Assembly (NCBI RefSeq): GCF_963169125.1
Contig: NC_084793.1
Coordinates: 233,941,360 to 234,005,359, forward strand
Length of the DNA stretch: 64,000 nucleotides
Origin: Humulus lupulus
Taxonomy: Eukaryota > Streptophyta > Magnoliopsida > Rosales > Cannabaceae
Direction of reading: 5' to 3'
Shown here: piece after piece, positions 1 to 12,653 of the stretch
How the letters are laid out: every line of letters starts with the position of its first letter
Numbering within the stretch: position 1 is the first letter of the stretch
Program-made: the position numbers and the translations under genes
Notes under the pieces: model-generated
What the model saw: the letters and a program-made list of their open reading frames with translations, nothing else
Database searches by the model: none
What the model was told of the DNA's origin: nothing

Positions 1-690
1 GCCCAACCCAGCCGTTGGTGTCTGAACACGCACGTTCCTGCTGCATGTTCGAGAAGTCAGGGAGATATCGGACACGTGATGTCAGATAGATGCACGTTTA
101 TCTTGCGTGTGTTGACTTTACAAGGGGTCATAGCCTCCATATCTAGCTCGTACCACGAGCTGCGCATCTGACCCGACCTTCGGCCTTCCGATTCCTTGCT
201 CCAGTCTTGGAGAGTCTTGGCGAGTCCTTGAGGATTCCTCGAGCTAAAGGGGGGTACGACCTCAAGACAGGAGCTCCGGTCTGGGGGATGTTTATGGACT
301 AACCATGATTGGTCCGAAGCTCGGCCTGCCAATCAGCCCGTGGGAAAATCAGGGCGTACACTTGGCGGCTTGGGATTGTGTATTGAGGGAGAATAGATTC
401 AGTGGACTGCGTGAACGGTTCGAGGACGAAGTTTTTTTTTTGTCATTTCAATTATTATGCTTTATATGTATTTTTCCACACCTGATCTTGTAACGAATTT
501 ATTTACAATTTAAGACATGTTTTATTTTCAAAACAATGGGATCCCATATCCTACCCCGAATTTTATGTATTTTAACCTTGGTTTTACAGTTTTTAATAAA
601 GTTATGACTATTTTGTATGTAAGTTTTCTTAAGAATATTGTCTATGTATAAGTACTTTTAATGGTCCAAAGTCTAGAATAAGTTGGGTCA
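1..690. other. Unassigned, LTR-like AT-rich sequence
   Basis: No protein homology is recognisable. The stretch from about 480 to 690 (AT-rich, late AATAAAG at 596-602, then a GTCCAAAGTC motif near 665) reads like the 3' part of a plant Gypsy LTR, and it abuts a broken Tekay pol at about 691. No TG...CA boundary or primer site could be fixed. The 91-codon minus-strand reading frame over 57-332 shows no known domain. Confidence 0.3.
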
Positions 691-2871
691 TTAAAGGCGA
701 TTGATCACTGCTCTGGTTCTGAGTCTTCCTTCAGACCAGGAGAAGTTTGTGGTCTATTGTGATGCATCAAAGCAGGGGTTAGGTTGTGTTCTTATGTAGT
801 CTAGTAAGGTGATTTCCTAAGCATCATGACAACTAAAAAAATATAAACAGCGATACCCTACTCATGATTTGGAGTTGGCAGCAGTGGTATTCGCACTGAA
901 GGTGTAGTGACACTATTTATATGGAGAAAAGTGTGAGAATTACACAAATCACAAGAGTTTGGAGTACTTCTTTACTCAGAAGGATATGAACATGAGACAT
1001 AGGCATTGGCTAGAGTTGGTAAAGGATTATGACTGCGAAATCCGCTATCATCCAGGGAAAGCCAATGTGGTGGCAGATGCTTTGAGTTGGAGAAGTCCGA
1101 GACAATTATTCAGTTCAAAGCAGATATCCAGAGAATTGGCAGAGGATATGACTAGAGCAAGGATATAATTCATGGTGGGTTAGTTAGCCAACATCAATTT
1201 GCAGTCTACTCTTTGGAGAGAATTAATGAAGGTCAGAAGAGTGATCCCCAGTTGATGAAGCACTGAGGGGACGCCCTAGTTTCAGTGGCTAAGGACTATA
1301 CTGATTCAGAGATGGCTGCGAAATCCGCTATCATCCAGGGAAAGCCAATGTGGTGGTAGATGCTTTGAGTTGAAGAAGTCTGAGACATTTATTTAGTTCA
1401 AAGCAGATATCCAGAGAATTGGTAGAGGATATGACTAGAGTAGGGATATAATTGGTGGTGGGCTAGTTAGACAACATCACTTTGCAGTCTACTCTTCTTG
1501 AGAGAATTAAGGAAGGTCAGATGAGTGATCCCCAGTTGATGAAGCACTGAAGGGACATCCTAGCTACAGTGGCTAAGGACTATACTGATTCAGAGATGGG
1601 TTTGCTGAGGTCAAAAGAGCAGATTTGTGTTCTGATGGAATCTTCTATCAGATGGGAGATTCTGGATGAATCTCATACTACACCTTATTCACTGCATCCA
1701 GGCATCACAAAGATGTATCAGGATTTGAAATTGTTATATTGGTGGCCTGGGGTGAAGAAAGATGTGGCCGAGTATGTGGCTAAGTGCCCAATGTGCTAGC
1801 AGGTGAAAGCTAAGCACTAGAGACTAGCAATGCATTCGTAGTTGGGTTGCCAAGAACAGTGGGTCAACATGATTCTGTGTGGGTTATTGTGGACAGGTAT
1901 ACCAAGTCAGCTCACTTTGTACCAGTGATGACCGATTTTTACAGTGGATTAGTATGCAGAGTTATATGTGAAAGAGATAATACATCGTCATGGGGCTCCA
2001 AGGTCTACTGTGTCAGATCGGGATCCCACCTTTACTTCCAAGTTTTGGGGAAGTATGCAGAAGGCTATGGGTACATAGCTGAAGTTTAGTACAACTTATC
2101 ATCCTCAGATTGATGGACAATCCGAGAGGACAATTCAGATATTGGAAGACATGCTTCGGGCATGCATTTTGGACTTTGAAGGATCCTGGAGTAAGTATTT
2201 TCCTTTGATTGAGTTTTCCTACAACACCATCTACCAGTCGACTATTGGAGCGGCTCCATATGAGATGTTGTATGGTAGGAAATGTAGATCACCCATCCAT
2301 TGGGATGAAATGGGTGAACGAAAATATTTGGGTCCTAAGGCTGTTCAGAGGACCAATGAGGCTATTGAGAAGAATAGAGCTTGGATGCTCACTGCACAGA
2401 GTAGTCAGAAGAGCTACGTTGATCCTAAGCATAGGGATATAGAGTTCTAGGTTTGGGACTATGTCTTCCTCTGTGTTTCACCTTTGGGAGAAGTAAAGCG
2501 GTTTTGGAAGAAGGGCAAGTTGAGCCCTAGGTTTGTGCGACCTTTTGAAATCCTGGAGAGGATTGGACAGGTAGCCTATAAATTGGCTTTACCCCCATCA
2601 CTGTCAGGGGTCCATAATGTATTCCATATTTCAATGCTTCATAAAATATGTATCAGATGCAACTCATGTGTTGAGTTATGAGGATCTGGAGCTAGAGAAA
2701 GATTTATCCTATGAGGAGTGACCAGTTCAAATCCTGGATAGAAAGGATAAGGTCTTGAGGAACAAGACTATAACTCTAGTTAAAGTATTATGGAGAAACA
2801 ACAAGGTCGGTGAAGCGACCTGGGAATTAGAGTCAGACATGTGGGGTCAATATCCCAAGCTGTTTAGGTAA
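691..2871 (+). pseudogene. Tekay-1: degraded Ty3/Gypsy chromovirus pol (RNase H, integrase, chromodomain)
   Basis: Remnant of the 3' half of a Gypsy polyprotein; gag, protease and reverse transcriptase are absent. RNase H begins near 705 (motif [14 protein letters not shown] at about 755-800) and continues to about 1100 ([14 protein letters not shown]). Integrase follows: zinc-binding segment at 1650-1799 (H...H...CPMC), core in pieces at 1847-2450, GPY-type C-terminus at 2484-2630. A chromodomain ends at the TAA at 2869-2871 (ATWELESDM near 2815). At least eight stops and several frameshifts break it, including TAG in 2448-2450 where Tekay-2 has CAA, and TGA near 2718 where Tekay-2 has CAG. 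The element is closely related to Tekay-2 (38037-42602), which served as guide. Lineage rests on the chromodomain and the LTR type. Confidence 0.9.
1033..1598 (+). repeat. 283-bp direct tandem duplication inside Tekay-1 pol
   Basis: Bases 1033-1315 and 1316-1598 repeat the end of RNase H and the linker to integrase. Both copies hold the [15 protein letters not shown] stretch and the motif GATCCCCAGTTGATGAAGCA. The copies differ at roughly one base in ten by eye, so the duplication is old. Tekay-2 has this region once. Confidence 0.88.
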
Positions 2872-2893
2872 ATTTTGTGGACGAAATTTCTAT

Positions 2894-2903
2894 AAGGAGG
2901 GGA
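2894..2903 (+). other. Polypurine tract of Tekay-1
   Basis: AAGGAGGGGA, followed by TAGT and the LTR start TGTAACG at 2908. The same tract and spacing precede the Tekay-2 3' LTR. It would prime plus-strand DNA synthesis. Confidence 0.85.
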
Positions 2904-2907
2904 TAGT

Positions 2908-4760
2908 TGTAACGTCCCAAAGTTCCTGATAAGGCTTAGTGGCTTGAATAGAGGGTCAGGAGGGCATTATTGGAATATTATGTCATACTATATGATTTGA
3001 GTGAATATTCATGTGAAAATGTGAATTGCATGAGTTATATTATAATATGACTGGTTATGCATGTTTAAGTGTATTAAATGTGCGTAAACGCCCGTTTTAT
3101 TTAAATGGGCATATTTGTAATTTTAACTCGCTGAGGGTATAATTGGGATTATATGTGAATTATGTGATTGAGACTACATTATTATGTGAATATATTTGGA
3201 ATATTCGGCAGGAGTCGGTCTTTCTGAGCAAAATAGAGGTAAAGTCACAACGGGGATAAGTTAGTGGTATTTTCGGGTTAGTGGAACTATTTGGGAATTA
3301 TAAGTGAAATTTGAGGTTTAGTGGGATTAGAGTGTCAAATGACCTTTTTTCCCTTAGTAGGCTTTGGGAGAGGCTTATTTGGTCATGGACGTTTTGGTCT
3401 TTTCAAACCATTATGTTGAAATGGCCAGCCTAGTTGATTAACTTAGAAAACAAACTTTCTCTCTCTTTCTTATCTCTCGTTACTCTCTCTCCCTCTCACT
3501 TGTGTTTTGGTTACAAGAAAGAACTTTGAAGTTCTTGATAATTCTCGAGTCTAGAAAGGAGCTTGTGGAAATTGAAGCTTGCTTTGGAGAGTCTAGAAGC
3601 TATTAAGCTAGGAGGACCAGCTGGGAAGCTCAATTGGATGAGGTAAGCTGAGTTTTGATGTTTTTCTGAGTTTTCTTTTGAGTTTATAGAGAGAGTTTGA
3701 ATTTTGGTGTCTGAGTGTGATTTAAAGGTTTTGAGTTGTTATTTATTGTGTATATGTGTTCCGGAACCATTTTGAAGGTCAAATCTGGTTGAAATTGTAT
3801 TTTGGGATGAATTTGGGAGAGCTGTGATTTATGAAAATCGCTGGTTTTCTGGGTTTGTAGGGTAGCGTCGCAGCCCGCTTGAATGTCTTCGAGGCTGAGG
3901 GTTGCCTCGGTCTGCATTGGCACTGTGGCCCTTAATGGGCTACGCCACGACACAAATTGAGGGGAAGAAAATGGTGGGCTCTTTACCTAGTCAAGCGCCA
4001 CGGCCCATGGTGGTGGCTGTAGTGGTGCTAATTCGAGAAAAATTTGAAATGAGTTTTTGGGTTATGGGAACCCAAATCTAAGGGTTCGGGAATGGTTCTA
4101 CTACTCGATTAAGTGGAATTCAAGGTCCCGAAGGCTAGGACTTAGTCTGAGAGCCTTTATTGGTTTGATTTTTTTATGAATATTCCTTGTGATGTTTGTG
4201 ACTAGGGTGTACCGCTAGGCTTGGGAGGAAAGGATCACACTCAGGGTCGTTATATTCAAGTGCTCAGGACTTGAGGAAAGACAACTGCACCTACACTAAT
4301 ATTAGGGATTGAGCCCTGGTTATTGAACATGGTTATAACCATGCTTGAGATGTTTGATTAAATCTGATTGAATTGCATTGTGCATATCTGTATTAAGTGA
4401 TAAATGCTTATTTGTTATATCTGATTGAAAAGCTCGGGATAAAAGTCATGGTCAGCAATAGCGTGCAGAACACAGGCTATTATGGTTGGGCCAACCTTGA
4501 AGCGTGATATACGCTTACACGACTCTATAGCCGCATGGAACATAGAGCGTGGTTCACGCTTGGCCAACTCTATAATCGTTTCCAAAGGGAATAGTGCGAG
4601 GGGAACCTGTGTGGCTCTATGGCCACTTAAGTGGGTTGAATGCATGCCTGAGTGTTGGTTATAACTGCTAAGCATGCTATTTATAATTTGTAATATGTTG
4701 AATAACTATTTATAACTATATTTGTGTTTTCTTGTTGAGCCTTGGCTCACGGGTGCTACG
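2908..4760 (+). mobile_element. Truncated 3' LTR of Tekay-1
   Basis: Starts TGTAACGTCCCAAAG directly after the polypurine tract. It shares with the solo LTR at 25104-28028 and the Tekay-2 LTRs the opening TGTAAYG, a CT-rich leader (about 3450-3500), and the late block with GGCTCACGGGTGCT (4744-4757). It stops at 4760, where the Copia-1 LTR begins; the last several hundred bases expected from the sister LTRs are not in the window. The short reading frames inside it are not genes. Confidence 0.82.
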
Positions 4761-6623
4761 TGTTGGGAAAACTTATACATGATCTTACTTATTTTCAGGT
4801 AAATCATATATTAAACAAATTAATATAAGAAAACCTAGAACATGTTTCTATAATTGAAATTAAACAGAGATAATGATTAGAACACTTGCATCATGTGCAT
4901 CACAATGAATAAGTCTTTCCTTCAATTTCTCTAACCCTTGTATTCTTTTTGTTGCAGGGTATCACCAAAAAACTAAATTGATCTTCTAATTTTCTTCACA
5001 GCCTTCCACAGTATCCTTAGAATCACCTAGACTAGAGTGAGCAATTCTCAACACATGAGATAGATACAGAGAGAAGAAGAGAAGGGAATATTGAGGCTTA
5101 GAAACAAACTTTTGTAGTAGAGAGAGTCTAAAACCCTAAATCATCAAAATTAGATCTTCTGATTATTTGTTCATCTGTTTTCAACTCTCACTTAGCATTC
5201 CTTTTATAGGCTCAATTAAGTCACTTATTTAATTAAAAAATCAATAAAATAATAGGTAATATCAGCCACTAGGTCGAAATTCTCATGGGCTTTAGGCCCG
5301 TGAAATTTCCCATTTAATTATAAGCCCGTTGGACTTAAAATCAATACCCGTATTATTTTCTATTGATTAATTAATTAAACAATTATTTAAATCCTTTATC
5401 AAATTAATTATATATAATTTGAACATTGATTTAAACTTATTTATTAATTTAGACAACAATTGGTCTTAATTAATAAATTTGCCATAAACTCCCATTTCTT
5501 CTCTAAATTGCATAACTCTGTGAAACTATCCAAAATTAACCTGGTCAACTTTGATGATTCTAATTGATAATTGAATCAATTAATTGAGACTATGTAGATG
5601 ATTTTATCCAAGGTACTGTGGGGACCATGGGCCTATGAAATCAAGCTCCAATAAGTTATCATAAATTTAACAAATAAATTTTCTAACTTATTAATTCCTT
5701 GTGACTCCACTAAAGACTCAGAATTGCACTGTTGAATTCATAGAACACTCTATAAGCAATATAGATACGTTATTAGTTATCCATTATTACAACCATAATT
5801 ATTAGTCAATCCTCTATAGACGATCTACAATGAGATGAGACTAAAATACCGTTTTACCTCTCATTGTATTTTATCCTGAAAACACTTAGTTCCTTGTAAA
5901 TGATATTTCAGTAAACTAATATTAATTACTGAAATGAGATCTCTATCATTTAGCACCTTGAACCAAAATAAAAAGAAATCGTCGTTTTACTTCTTCATCA
6001 AAAGCTATAGATGTTCATATCTATGATTAACACTCTCACTCAATTATACTATCGAGTTCCCAAGATGTAAGTATGGGCTAGTCCGTAGGGTAAGCTGGTA
6101 CGAACAAGTCAAAGAACTCAAATAATACAATCAGCTAGAATTCTAACCACTCATAATTGAGATTGAATTGACCTATGGTCAAATATATGATATGAATAGA
6201 ATAGATAATAACAGTATGTTTACTTATCTTATCTACTGTCAATATTTGTCCAGTCTGATGTAATAAATACATCCAATCTTATCTACTTTGCTAATGTTCT
6301 GGAAAGAACATAACACTACAATATGTAAGCAGATTATATCATAGAATGGCAAGTAAGTGTAAATCATGTGCACTGACTAATCGTACGACTAACTTATTTT
6401 TGAACATATAATCATATTTATATTTTACTATGATTATGTCACTATAAATATGATTAACTATATGCTCAGGATTTAATAGAAGTTTATCTTAAATAAATAA
6501 TCATGAAAATAAAACATGTGAGCAAAGTGATTAACCAAGTCAAAAATGATTTATATTCTTTTATTGATAATAAAATGAGATTACAAAGAAATTGAGTTTT
6601 AATTAGGACATAAAACCCCAACA
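4761..6623 (-). mobile_element. 3' LTR of minus-strand Copia-1
   Basis: Bounded by TGTTGGGAAAA at 4761 and CCCCAACA at 6623, which on the minus strand read TGTTGGGG...CCCAACA. A polypurine tract lies directly inside at 6624-6640, so this is the downstream LTR of the minus-strand element. At 1863 bp it is long for Copia but within the plant range. It interrupts the Tekay-1 LTR; the bases next to it are CTACG (4756-4760). The partner LTR is missing, so no target duplication can be confirmed. It contains no coding sequence. Confidence 0.88.
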
Positions 6624-6640
6624 AACTCCCACTTGCACTA
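6624..6640 (-). other. Polypurine tract of Copia-1
   Basis: On the minus strand it reads AGTGCAAGTGGGAGTT, directly before the LTR start TGTTGGGG. It lies eight bases past the pol stop at 6648-6650. Confidence 0.85.
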
Positions 6641-6647
6641 ATTGAAA

Positions 6648-9640
6648 CTAATGCCTCAATTCTATTAATCCCACTTCCTTGATATGCTTATCAAATGTAG
6701 CTTCTGGTAGTGTCTTTGTAAACTGATCCGAAAGATCATCTTTAGATGCAATCTTCATAACCTTCACATCTCCCCTCGCCATATATCATCGAATTATGTG
6801 ATACTTCCTTTGTATATGCTTACTCCTCTTATGACTTCGAGGTTCTTTCGAGTTGGCTATCGTTCCTGTGTTGTCACAAAACAACACAAGCGGTTCATCC
6901 ACATCTGGAATAACACCAAGATCTAAATAAAACTTCTTTAGCCAGACTATTTCCTTAGCTGCTTCAGACGCAACTATGTACTCAGCCTCCATGGTGGAAT
7001 CTGAGATCGCAGACAGCTTTGTGCTTCTCCATATCACAGTTCCACCCCCAAGAGTAAACACCATTCCAGAAGTAGACTTCCTGTAATCAACATCAGTCTG
7101 AAAATCTGAATTGGTGTGGCCTACAGGGTTCAGAACACCACCCTTGTAGACTAACATATAATCGCTAGACCACCTTAAAACTTCAGAATATGCTTAACTA
7201 TTATCCAATGTTCCGATCCTGGGTTTGACTGATACCTACTCACTACTCCCACTGCATTGCAGATATTTAGTCTAGTACACAACATAACATACATTAGACT
7301 TCCAATTGTAGATGCGTAAGGAAATTTTCTCATTGCATCTTCCTCTTCAGGAGTCTGGGGAGACTGCTTCTTTGAAAGATGAATTTCATGGTGGGACAGT
7401 AGACGTCCTTTCTTTGAATTTGTCATTGAAAAATGTTCAAGCACTTTATCAATGTAAGGTGCTTGAGATAGAGCTAAGTGTTTGTTCTTTCGATCCCTAA
7501 TGATCTAGATACCTAGAACTTAACTTGCTTCACTCAAATCCTTCATCTGGAATAGAGTGCTTAGCCAATTCTTCACATCTGATAATTTATTAACATTGTT
7601 TCCAATGAGTAAGATATCATCTAAATAAAGAACCAGGAATACCACTATTTGATTTGCCTTTAGTTGGTAAACACAAGGCTCATCAATATTTTGTTCAAAG
7701 CCATTGGTTTTGATTATTTTATCAAACCTAAGGTTCCAAGAACGAGAATCTTGCTTAAGCCCATAAATGGACCTATTCAACTTGCAAACTTTTTCTTCTT
7801 GTCCAGCTACTTTAAATCCTTCTGACTGATCCATATAAATGACTTCGTCAAGCTTCCTTTAAGAAAAGCTGTCTTGACATCCATTTGCCAGATCTCATAG
7901 TCGAGAGCGGCTGCTATGGATGGGAGGATGCGAATGGACTTGAGCATGGCTACCGGACTAAAAGTTTCCTCATAGTCCACACCTTTTATTTTGGGTATAA
8001 CCCTTTGCCACTAATCGAGCTTTATAAGTTTTGATCTTTCCATCAACACCTCGTTTCTTCTTATAGATACACTTGCACCCAATGGCCCTAAAGTCACTAG
8101 GTACTTCCACAAGATCCTGGATGAAATTTGAGTACATGGACTCCATTTCATGTTTCATGGCTTTGAGCCATAGTTCATTTTCAAGGCTAGCCATTACCTA
8201 TTTGAAAGACAACAGATCATCGTCACCAGTGTCACCAACAACCATATTGGTTTCACCATCCAAACCATAGCGATCTGGGTTCCTATAAACCCTCCCACTA
8301 CGACGAGGCTCCGTGACTGTTTGCTCAAGAACAGTGGTAATTTCTTCATTTAAATTGACTTGTGTTGGTTGGACATGAAGAGTGGGAATTTCACCATCAA
8401 CTTTTGTTAATGAAGATTGAACATTGGTTGGATTCAATTCTTCAACCATCTCCTCTAAAACTACTTTGCTGCGTAGTTTGAAGTTTTGGACATAGTTATT
8501 TTCCAGAAAAGTAGGATTCGAAGAAGTAAACACTTTCTTTTCTGAATGACTATAGAAAATTCCACTTGAGTGCCTTTAGGATAGCCAACAAACATGCAAA
8601 CTTCGATTTGCGGTTCTAGCTTTCCTTACTTTTCCATCAGGACGTGGGCGGGACAACCCCAGATTCTATAATGACGTAAACTAGGTTCATGACCATTCCA
8701 GCATTCTAAAGGTGTTTTGGGGATTGATTTGGACGGTATGACATTTACAATGTCGTCTGTAGTTTCAATTACATGTCCCTAGAATGAAGTTGGCAGAGTT
8801 GAGTAACTAAGCAAGCATCTAACCATTTTCAAAAAAGTTATTTTCTGGCATTCTGCTACACCATTTTGTTGCGGAGTACAGGGGAGTAAGATGTGATAAA
8901 ATCCCAAGTTCAGTTAAATGATCTAGAAACTGCATATCCAAATATTCTCCACCCCTATCAGATCGCAAGATCTTTAACATTTTACCTAATTGGTTCTGAG
9001 CCATAGCCAGGAATTCCTTAAACTTTGAAAATGTTTCTGATTTCCTATGCATTAGGTAAAGACATGAGCATATAGATTAATTGTCAATGAAAGTGACAAA
9101 ATACTCAAAACCACCCCTGATTTGTACATTGAAAGGTCCACAAACATCTGAATGAACAAGTCCTAGTGGTTCTTTGCCCCTATCACCCTTTGCATAGAAT
9201 GGACACTTTGTTAGTTTGCCTTCTAGACAAGATTCACAAACAGGTAATTCACCTAAGGTGAGTTCCCTCAAAGACCCGTCCTTTGTAAGTATTTGAATTC
9301 TATCATAGCCAATGTGACCTAGTGTCAAGTGCCATAAATACCTCATGTTATCATTATCAATATTTTGACTTTATTGTTTCTAGGTTTAACTAGTTTGAAT
9401 AAATCATTATTAAGCGTGAGGGGTTCGTTAGGTTGTAGAATATAAAGCCTGTTTTCCAAACATGCAATACACAATTGTGATCCATTGAAAGAAATATATA
9501 TATTAGAACTTGTAAAAGTCATAACAAATCGTTCTAATTGCAAAATGGAAACTGAAATTAAATTTCTACTAAAATCCGGAATAAAAAATACATCTTTCAA
9601 GATAAAATATTTCTTTCCGAGTGCCATTTGTGATTGATCC
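6648..9640 (-). pseudogene. Copia-1: 5'-truncated Ty1/Copia pol (pre-integrase, integrase, RT, RNase H)
   Basis: On the minus strand, in order: GAG-pre-integrase region (about 9640-9200; VFFIPDFSRNLISVS, then H...CESCLEGK), integrase core (about 9200-8800; HSDVCGPF, then SDRGGEYLD), a variable linker (8533-8198), reverse transcriptase (8194-7175; KARLVAKGYTQ, YGLKQ, and the catalytic LYLDDILL), and RNase H (7157-6648; STMEAEYI, then LFCDNTG). The order integrase before RT is diagnostic of Copia. Gag, protease and the 5' LTR are lost; homology fades at about 9640. Several frameshifts and stops separate the pieces, for example a TGA in the RNase H near 6785. The active-site aspartates of RT are still present. 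Confidence 0.92.
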
Positions 9641-10602
9641 CGAGCCATCCGATTATTTCTCTTTTTAAAATTAAACGGATCGAAATATTTCCCACATCTC
9701 CTTGTAAATGACCCCCATTTTTCCTTTTTCTCCACTCTTCATTCTCTCTCATTTTCCCAACACCAAAACGAAAAAAAAACCAGAGCTTTCGTCCCAAGCT
9801 TTCTCTTTCGACTTCAGCGACTACCCATATATTCGATGGTTATACTCCGACAACCTCATTTTCTTCTTCGCTCTTTCGCTTATCTGCGTAAGTTTTCCTT
9901 AAAAAGATTCCTTTGCAATTTTATTTCTTTTGTTGCTTTTTTTAATGTTTCTTAGGAGAATTGTAAAAAACATGAAAAATAGGGAATTTGATTCATCTTT
10001 TAGATAAGATTTGAGGAAGAAGGTGTTTATGGGTAACATTTCCTGGGTTTTATAGAGAGGCATAACATAGAAGAAAATTGAAAGTTTTAGGAATTCAAAA
10101 TTTCGAGAATATGGAAAACTGTCATTTACACAATATTAAAAAATTGTGCATTAATGATTCCGGCACCAATTAGTATCTTTATATTTTCAAGGAAATAAGG
10201 CTTCATCGAACTGGGCTCTTTTAATATACTTGGGCCCATTTATCTAGGGAAGATATAATTTTACACGATCCCATTTATTGTTCTTCTTGCTTGGAACTAG
10301 AAACATATCTGAGGTAAATTTTAGATAGCTGACACATCAGTGCTTCCAAGCTCACTCAGTTCACCTAAATTGTTGTTGTCCCATGCAAGCTAACTCATCA
10401 TGCGAGAGGCCCTCACATTCATCTTTTTCTTGATAGATGTTACAGTTTGTATACAAGAAGAACTGGTGAGGGTCCTCAGTTTGCACAAGTCCATTTTGTT
10501 TTTACTATCCACAACTTGACTCTTCGTTTTCTTGAAACAAACACCACCTTCAAGAATACCACAAGCAGGTTGTAAACCAAAACTTAGCAGACTCACTCAT
10601 AC
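9641..10602 (+). other. Possible spliced leader of the orphan antisense-type ORF; otherwise unassigned
   Basis: The pyrimidine-rich stretch 9715-9887 ends in a strong splice-donor match (TGC|GTAAGTTTTCC at 9888), much like the leader donor of the Tat-1 antisense gene (CCAA|GTAAGTTTTCG at 22416). A TTAG/GCAG acceptor-like site lies near 10582-10590, just ahead of the orphan ORF. This suggests a noncoding first exon and an intron of about 0.7 kb. The 68-codon minus-strand frame at 10390-10596 is not recognisable. No TATA box could be chosen with confidence. Confidence 0.4.
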
Positions 10603-10605
10603 ATC

Positions 10606-12623
10606 AAATTGAAGAGGTTCGCAAGAAGAAAAAAAATGCAACTCTGACCCGCTACGTGGCTCAAGCCATCATTCATAAAACATATATCACAAGTTAGTCC
10701 TTTAGATCCCAACCTCAAGGTTACAATCGCTTTTATACCCGAAGAACTAGACTTCCAAATCAGGGCTGAATCTTCTCAGAAATTTGACCCTAAAAAATCC
10801 AAACCCAAGCAGCATAAAGAACCAGAGTCCCCCATTCCCGAGTACGAGCTGAAGGTGAATCCTGACATCGTTGTTACAGATGCTAACTTCTTTGAGGCTG
10901 AATGTTACACCTCATCAATTCGGTCCTTAAAACAGATTGGTGACATCCTATTGAAGCATGATCTCAATCAATCTGGCTCCCTTTTATGTCCAGCTCCAAT
11001 AGAAGATGAAAGGAGCTACTTCACCCCTTCTGATAACATCGGGGCATGGAACAATGAGCACATGAAGGCTGGTGCCCTTCTCCCTTTGAAGCAATATTTC
11101 AGGGACTTTACCGACTGGATTGGTATTGCTCCTTTTCAACTTTAGACGAACTCATACTGCATTCTAAGCGGTTTGAAGTCTATTTTTCACAAGCTGGAGT
11201 GGGAAGCACCGACTCCTTATGAATTTTTATATTTATATTGTATCGAAGGTAGTCAATCTAGGAAGAATGGAGGACATGAGTTTTATTATCTCTTAAGCTA
11301 CCCTAAAGACAAGAAACTGCTCAAAGATATCCCGAACCATCCTCCCAACTTTAAAACTAAATTCTTCTAGACCATGAGTCTTTATAAGTCAACCTTTTAT
11401 TCATCTTAGAGAATAAGTAATCTTTTATTCTAATTCGGCTTGTGTAAGTTATCCAAAGATTTCTCTTACTTCAACGTCTTGTTCTCATACGTCAAACAAT
11501 TTTTGAGAGACCCGACCCTACTCCATCAATAGAGTTGCGCCTTAAGGAGCTGAAGAAGCTCCTATATGGAAAGAGGTTGCTGGAATACTTTCTCCTTGAG
11601 AAGATGCTCCGAGCTTGTGGATTGCTTGGAGATGGTTAAACCACTACTGACAATGTCCAGCAAAAATTCGAGGAGGCTAATGATGTCCCCATCTCTTCTC
11701 TTCCAAAACCAAAAAGAAAGAAGGATACCCCATAAGCCTCGGGCTTCAGGGTGAAGAAATCAAAGCCACCCATTATGGATCTCGACTCCCCTTCAACGGA
11801 CATATCTCAAGGAGAACCTCTACAATCTCAGAGAGTGGAGGTAAAAGAATTAACATTAACTGAGTCGGGTGGTCCCCCATCTTAAATTCACATACACCCA
11901 ACATCCTTGTAGGGATAAGGATATGGATAATAAGTTTTGCATTTTGAAGTGCATAGATCTATTAGTACATAAGTTCGACCATAGCCTTAAACATGGAAAT
12001 ATTAAACATAGCTTGAATTTAATATTGCACAACACCTGGTTATACCATTTTGGTAGTAATGACCATTGGGACTTCTTCGAGTTATCTCCAAAAGTTTTAT
12101 GAGTTGTTCTAGAACATGATGACGAGCTAAGTGAAGATGAAGGTTTAGTCCGTAAGCCTAAACCTACTCGTATGATCATAGGGACACCTAACATAGTCTA
12201 GTTAAATAGTGTCGAGGGTAGGTCTCGACTATTTGCTTGTGAAATTTTTTGAATCTTGCTTCATTTTACCTCGCATGTGAAGATATGGATTCCTAGATGT
12301 TGAACCTCATTTATAACTCACCCAAGGTCAAAGGTGGGAAATGAGCTCAGAGAAAAGACGCAGAGAAGATGCCTCCTCCACCCCCAATGGCCATCAAGAT
12401 ATCTGGCATGAGCGAATCCAGCAAGATTACTCCCTACCCCCCCCCCCCCCCCCCCCAAACCAAGTCATTTGAACCAACCAAGGCAACTACTGCTTCCGAA
12501 CAAGCTTGTCCAACTTTCGAGATGTTTGTCGCTGCCACTTTTGAGAAGGAATTTTCCCTAGACAAACCAGCTAGCGCTTTTAGCTCCAATTTAGGATCCG
12601 ACTTGTTGACCAGGGTCAGCTAA
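10606..12623 (+). pseudogene. Orphan Transposase_28-like ORF, as found antisense in Tat elements
   Basis: One frame runs from about 10606 to 11370 with stops near 10645, at 11143 and at 11368. It starts with a basic patch (ARRKK, compare ARRKRK in the Tat-1 gene), then a Transposase_28-like domain: GALLPLKQYFRDFTDWIGIAPFQL at about 11068-11142 and PTPYEFLYLY at about 11210-11240, matching PTPHEINYLFDL in Tat-1. Downstream pieces are scrambled; a proline-rich segment at 12369-12623 corresponds to the PPPPP linker before the coiled coil of the Tat-1 gene. The stop at 11368 stands where tryptophan is expected (TGG to TAG). No Gypsy pol lies next to it: Copia-1 is on one side and the Copia-2 LTR on the other. 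It may be all that is left of a fourth Tat element, or a separately moved cassette. Confidence 0.68.
12437..12456. repeat. Uninterrupted run of 20 C
   Basis: Twenty cytosines in a row in the proline-rich part of the orphan ORF. Such runs are length-unstable, so the true length may differ from the assembly. Confidence 0.9.
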
Positions 12624-12653
12624 ACAATGACCAGCCTAACTTCTGGCGACTGG

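Noticed and set aside
57..332. 91-codon minus-strand frame
   Set aside because: No motif, no neighbours to support it, and the sequence around it looks like an LTR.
9708..9902. 64-codon frame rich in Phe/Ser/Leu, possible membrane peptide
   Set aside because: It is a CT-rich leader-like stretch ending in a splice donor; the composition explains the residues.
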